Source: CAVSUR01 sp052143655 (GTDB taxonomy: Bacteria > Actinomycetota > Actinomycetes > Streptosporangiales > Streptosporangiaceae). Taken from it: DNA of 14,663 bases. The position numbers and the translations under genes are program-made. The DNA lies in NCBI GenBank assembly GCA_052143655.1, contig JBKQSL010000059.1, forward strand, positions 1 through 14,663. Direction: 5' to 3'. The notes below the pieces were generated by a model, which was not told the DNA's origin, did no database searches, and saw only the letters and a list, made by a program, of their open reading frames with translations. Below are positions 12,491 through 14,663 of the stretch, in pieces (position 1 is the stretch's first letter; the number at the start of each line of letters is the position of its first letter).

Positions 12491-13528
12491 TCAGCCCTGG
12501 GTTCCGGTGATCTTGGCGATCCGGTTCGTGAACATCGTGAGGACCGCCGGCCGCGCCGCGTGCGCGCGCTCGTACTCGACGAGCACGCGCAGCTGTTCGG
12601 CGTCGAGATTGCGCAGCCGGGCCCGCAGCGATGCCAGCGACAGGCTGTCGTAGTTCGGCACCGGCAGGCCAGCCGAATCGCCGGCGTCCGCCGGGGCGGC
12701 GGCTGCCGCGGCCTCCGGGACCGCTGGGGCCCCCGGGACCGCTGGGGCCTCCTGGACCGCCGGGGCCTCCGGGACTGCCGGGGCCGGTGCAGCCAACGTC
12801 GGACCCGCGCTGGCCCGCGCTTCGGCTGCGCCCATGCTGGCCTCAGCCGTGCCCGCACCGGCCTCCGCTTCGGCCGCGGCCGGGCTCGCGTCGGCCCAGC
12901 CCGGGGCCGGACTGGGTGCCAGGTCGGCCCCGGTCGCGTCGGCCCAGCCCGGGGCGGGACTGGGTGCCAGGTCGGCCCCGGTGGCCGACGGCGGCGGGCT
13001 GGCCGTGCTGCTGGCCGCCGGCCACACCTCGCAGACGCCATGATCGGCCGCCCACACCTCAGTGCCCTCGTCGTGCGCGGTGCCCTCGTCGTGCGCGGTG
13101 CCCTCGTCTTGCGCGCTGTCGCCCTCGACGGGGCTGCCTGGCGGTGGTACCGCGCCGGTTATGCGCTGCCCCTCGTCCGGGCGGACGGCCTGGTCAGCAG
13201 CCAGGGGAGCGCCGGGGCCGGAACTTGCCGGCCGGGGCGCGGCGGGGATCAGCCGGACGTTCCCCGTCTGTCCCCGCGGCCGGAACTCCCGCTGGACCGG
13301 TCCCCACGCCGGCGGTTCTGAAGCCGGGCTGGCAGCCGCCGGCGCCGCTGGCTGCCCGGCCGAGGGTGCAGCCCGGGTCTGGCCATGCCTCGGTTCCGGC
13401 TGCGGAGCCCGGCCTGCTATCCGCTCCGCGGCCAGCAGCATCTTCCCGATGCGGGCGAACACAGACCGCAGCATCTGGCCCGGTCCGTCCGGCGTGCCGT
13501 CGCGGTCCTTCGGGTCGCCCATAGTCAT
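12491..13528 (-). CDS. Rv1109c-like conserved protein with a long repeat-rich middle (345 aa)
   Basis: The conserved part is the C-terminus (292-345): NYDSLSLASLRARLRNLDAE, then QLRVLVEYERAHAARPAVLT and NRIAKI, a predicted helical domain. It closely resembles, from memory, the end of M. tuberculosis Rv1109c, which has the same place between xseA and ispH; some relatives are labelled lipid droplet-associated protein. The N-terminus has a short amphipathic helix (MLRSVFARIGKMLLAAERIAG is at 19-39; key residues are alternating hydrophobic and basic). Everything from about 40 to 290 is Ala/Pro/Glu-rich and disordered, with three repeat families. No signal or membrane segment is present. ATG 13528 has GGAGG 5 nt upstream; an ATG two codons later is possible. 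Function unproven. It precedes xseA by 38 bp and is divergent from ispH. Confidence 0.8.
   Translation of the reverse strand: MTMGDPKDRDGTPDGPGQMLRSVFARIGKMLLAAERIAGRAPQPEPRHGQTRAAPSAGQPAAPAAASPASEPPAWGPVQREFRPRGQTGNVRLIPAAPRPASSGPGAPLAADQAVRPDEGQRITGAVPPPGSPVEGDSAQDEGTAHDEGTAHDEGTEVWAADHGVCEVWPAASSTASPPPSATGADLAPSPAPGWADATGADLAPSPAPGWADASPAAAEAEAGAGTAEASMGAAEARASAGPTLAAPAPAVPEAPAVQEAPAVPGAPAVPEAAAAAAPADAGDSAGLPVPNYDSLSLASLRARLRNLDAEQLRVLVEYERAHAARPAVLTMFTNRIAKITGTQG
12711..12782 (-). repeat. Four imperfect 18-bp units in the Rv1109c-like gene
   Basis: Units starting GCCTCCGGGACCGCTGGG lie at 12711, 12729, 12747 and 12765, with one to three differences each. They encode a six-residue repeat of the form PAVPEA in the disordered region. 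Confidence 0.85.
12888..12983 (-). repeat. Two nearly identical 48-bp units in the Rv1109c-like gene
   Basis: Segments 12888-12935 and 12936-12983 differ at only a couple of bases and encode the 16-residue block TGADLAPSPAPGWADA twice. High identity indicates a recent duplication. It keeps the frame. Confidence 0.9.
13062..13115 (-). repeat. Three 18-bp units in the Rv1109c-like gene
   Basis: GTGCCCTCGTCGTGCGCG occurs at 13062-13079 and 13080-13097, with a one-base variant at 13098-13115. It encodes repeated AHDEGT/AQDEGT hexapeptides, which are acidic. Confidence 0.9.
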
Positions 13529-13641
13529 CGGCCCTCCTCGGCAGTCATCTGGTCGGCCGCGACCGGCGCGGCCGTCGATGGGCGCATGCGTACCACACTG
13601 CGCCCCTTGCCACGATTCTCGCTGTCGGGAGCCAGCCCGGC

Positions 13642-13670
13642 ACCCAGGTGGCTGCTATCAGCCTGCCTGG
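13642..13670. other. Stem-loop in the divergent region upstream of ispH
   Basis: CCCAGG (13642-13647) pairs with CCTGGG (13665-13670), and inside it GGCTG (13649-13653) pairs with CAGCC (13658-13662) around CTAT, leaving small internal bulges. It lies between the divergent Rv1109c-like and ispH genes, so it is not a terminator of either. A regulator site or structured leader of the minus-strand transcript is possible. Confidence 0.5.
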
Positions 13671-13686
13671 GCGGCGCGTCCCTGAT

Positions 13687-13707
13687 GCCTGGTCTGGTGA
13701 TCCAGGC
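13687..13707. promoter_or_regulatory. Inverted repeat overlapping the expected -35 and spacer of ispH
   Basis: GCCTGG (13687-13692) and CCAGGC (13702-13707) are exact complements 9 nt apart. The element ends 7 nt before the -10 hexamer of ispH, so a protein bound here would cover the -35 region. The arms share CCTGG/CCAGG with the nearby stem-loop at 13642-13670. Confidence 0.4.
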
Positions 13708-13714
13708 CGTCGCC

Positions 13715-13720
13715 TACGAT
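13715..13720 (+). promoter_or_regulatory. -10 element of ispH, apparently leaderless
   Basis: TACGAT fits TANNNT and ends 7 nt before ATG 13728. An in-frame ATG at 13719 overlaps this hexamer and so would lie outside the transcript. GGAGGG sits between the two but is only 1 nt from ATG 13728, too close for a good ribosome site. Confidence 0.5.
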
Positions 13721-13727
13721 GGAGGGC

Positions 13728-14663
13728 ATGTCCGCGTCCACCGGTCGGGTCCTGCTCGCCAAGCCCCGTGGCTACTGCGCTGGGGTCGATCGTGCCGTTC
13801 AGGCCGTCGAGCAGGCGCTTGAGCGCTTCGGTGCCCCGGTCTACGTGCGCAAGCAGATTGTGCACAACACGCACGTCGTGGCCAGGCTGGAGGAGCGGGG
13901 CGCCATCTTCGTCGATGACACCGCGCAGGTTCCCGAGGGATCGGTCGTCGTCTTCTCCGCCCACGGCATCGCCCCGCAGGTCCGGGACGAGGCCCAGAAC
14001 CGCAACCTGCGCACGATCGACGCCACCTGCCCGCTGGTGACGAAGGTGCACAAGGAAGCGCGGCGGTTCGCGGCCCAGGACTATGACGTGCTGCTCATCG
14101 GTCACGAGGGGCACGAGGAAGTCATCGGCACGGCCGGCGAGGCGCCGGGCCGCATCCACCTGGTCGACGGGCCCGACGGAGGCACCGGCGTCGAGGTGCG
14201 CGATCCCGGCAGGGTGGCGTGGCTGTCGCAGACCACCTTGTCGGTCGATGAGACCCAGCAGACGGTCGCGGCGCTGCGCGAGCGGTTCCCGGCGCTGCTG
14301 GACCCGCCGAGCGACGACATCTGCTACGCCACGCAGAACAGGCAGTCCGCCGTCAAGAGGATCGCCACCGACTCCGACGTCGTGATCGTGGTCGGCTCCG
14401 AGAACTCGTCCAACTCGGTGCGGCTGGTCGAGGTCGCCCTGGATGCGGGCGCGCACGAGGCCTACCTGATCGATGACGCCTCGCAGCTCAAGGCCGAATG
14501 GCTGGAAGGCGCCGCCACGGCCGGCGTGACCAGCGGCGCCTCGGTACCCGACTATCTCGTCGACGGCGTACTGGACCGGCTGGCCGAGCTCGGGTTCGGC
14601 ACGGTGGAGGAGGTCGAGGCGGTCGAGGAGCGCATGGTCTTCGCCCTGCCGCCCGAGCTGCGC
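13728..14663 (+). CDS. ispH: 4-hydroxy-3-methylbut-2-enyl diphosphate reductase, partial at the 3' end (312 codons seen)
   Basis: IspH (LytB) is the last enzyme of the MEP pathway; it reduces HMBPP to IPP and DMAPP with a [4Fe-4S] cluster. The three cluster cysteines are present: C17 in RGYCAGVDRAV, C101 in DATCPLVTKVH and C199 in ICYATQNRQ. Substrate-binding motifs are also intact: IVHNTHVV (H46), FSAHGI (H79), GHEGHEEVIGT (125-135), SQTTLSVDET (167-176) and NSSNSVRL. The frame is open to the window edge at MVFALPPELR, which by comparison with the mycobacterial protein (from memory) is close to its C-terminus, so little is missing. The start at 13728 is chosen because of the -10 hexamer 7 nt upstream and because the family motif begins soon after. 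Divergent from the Rv1109c-like gene. Confidence 0.96.
   Translation, partial: MSASTGRVLLAKPRGYCAGVDRAVQAVEQALERFGAPVYVRKQIVHNTHVVARLEERGAIFVDDTAQVPEGSVVVFSAHGIAPQVRDEAQNRNLRTIDATCPLVTKVHKEARRFAAQDYDVLLIGHEGHEEVIGTAGEAPGRIHLVDGPDGGTGVEVRDPGRVAWLSQTTLSVDETQQTVAALRERFPALLDPPSDDICYATQNRQSAVKRIATDSDVVIVVGSENSSNSVRLVEVALDAGAHEAYLIDDASQLKAEWLEGAATAGVTSGASVPDYLVDGVLDRLAELGFGTVEEVEAVEERMVFALPPELR

Noticed and set aside
12711..13115. Repeat clusters as a possible CRISPR array
   Set aside because: The units are directly adjacent without spacers, lie within a reading frame and encode periodic peptides. No cas gene is nearby.
13719..13721. ATG 13719 as the ispH start
   Set aside because: It overlaps the TACGAT -10 hexamer, so the transcript is expected to begin downstream of it. 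It remains possible only if a more distant promoter is used.
13545..14456. Long minus-strand frame opposite ispH
   Set aside because: It lies entirely antisense to a clear IspH and in its upstream gap; no family features are seen.

Overview
The window is 14.7 kb of very GC-rich DNA. GC-biased third codon positions, GTG starts beside strong GGAGG-type ribosome sites, several apparently leaderless genes (TANNNT placed 6-7 nt before the start codon) and families such as DUF1707, DUF4331 and GlpX of the mycobacterial type all point to an actinomycete chromosome. The order xseB, xseA, small conserved protein, divergent ispH matches what I recall for Mycobacterium tuberculosis (Rv1107c, Rv1108c, Rv1109c, Rv1110). 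Genus or order cannot be fixed from this window.

Left part (1-4405), all on the minus strand: a DHA2-type 14-segment MFS exporter, then a three-gene group of a short Tat-signal protein, a DUF4331 protein and a 105-residue protein of unknown function. A long perfect hairpin separates the last two.

Middle part (4406-8103): a divergent regulatory region with a palindromic operator candidate on the exporter promoter and a 12-bp perfect hairpin; a GH25 lysozyme-like protein and a DUF1707/LiaF-like protein on the plus strand, both apparently leaderless; glpX (class II fructose-1,6-bisphosphatase) convergent to them; and a TetR-family regulator divergent from glpX.

Right part (8104-14663): xseB and xseA (exonuclease VII small and large subunits) lie on the minus strand but are separated by a 750-codon membrane acyltransferase with a C-terminal SGNH esterase domain and a His-rich repeat tail. 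Upstream of xseA is an Rv1109c-like protein with a large repeat-rich middle. Divergent from it is ispH (last enzyme of the MEP isoprenoid pathway), cut by the window end shortly before its stop.

No CRISPR array, tRNA, rRNA, insertion sequence or phage gene was seen. The most unusual points are the acyltransferase between xseA and xseB, the DUF4331 group with a single Tat signal among three proteins, the signal-less leaderless GH25 protein with two propeller-like blades, palindromes placed on the exporter and ispH promoters, and many short tandem repeats at gene ends and in linkers.
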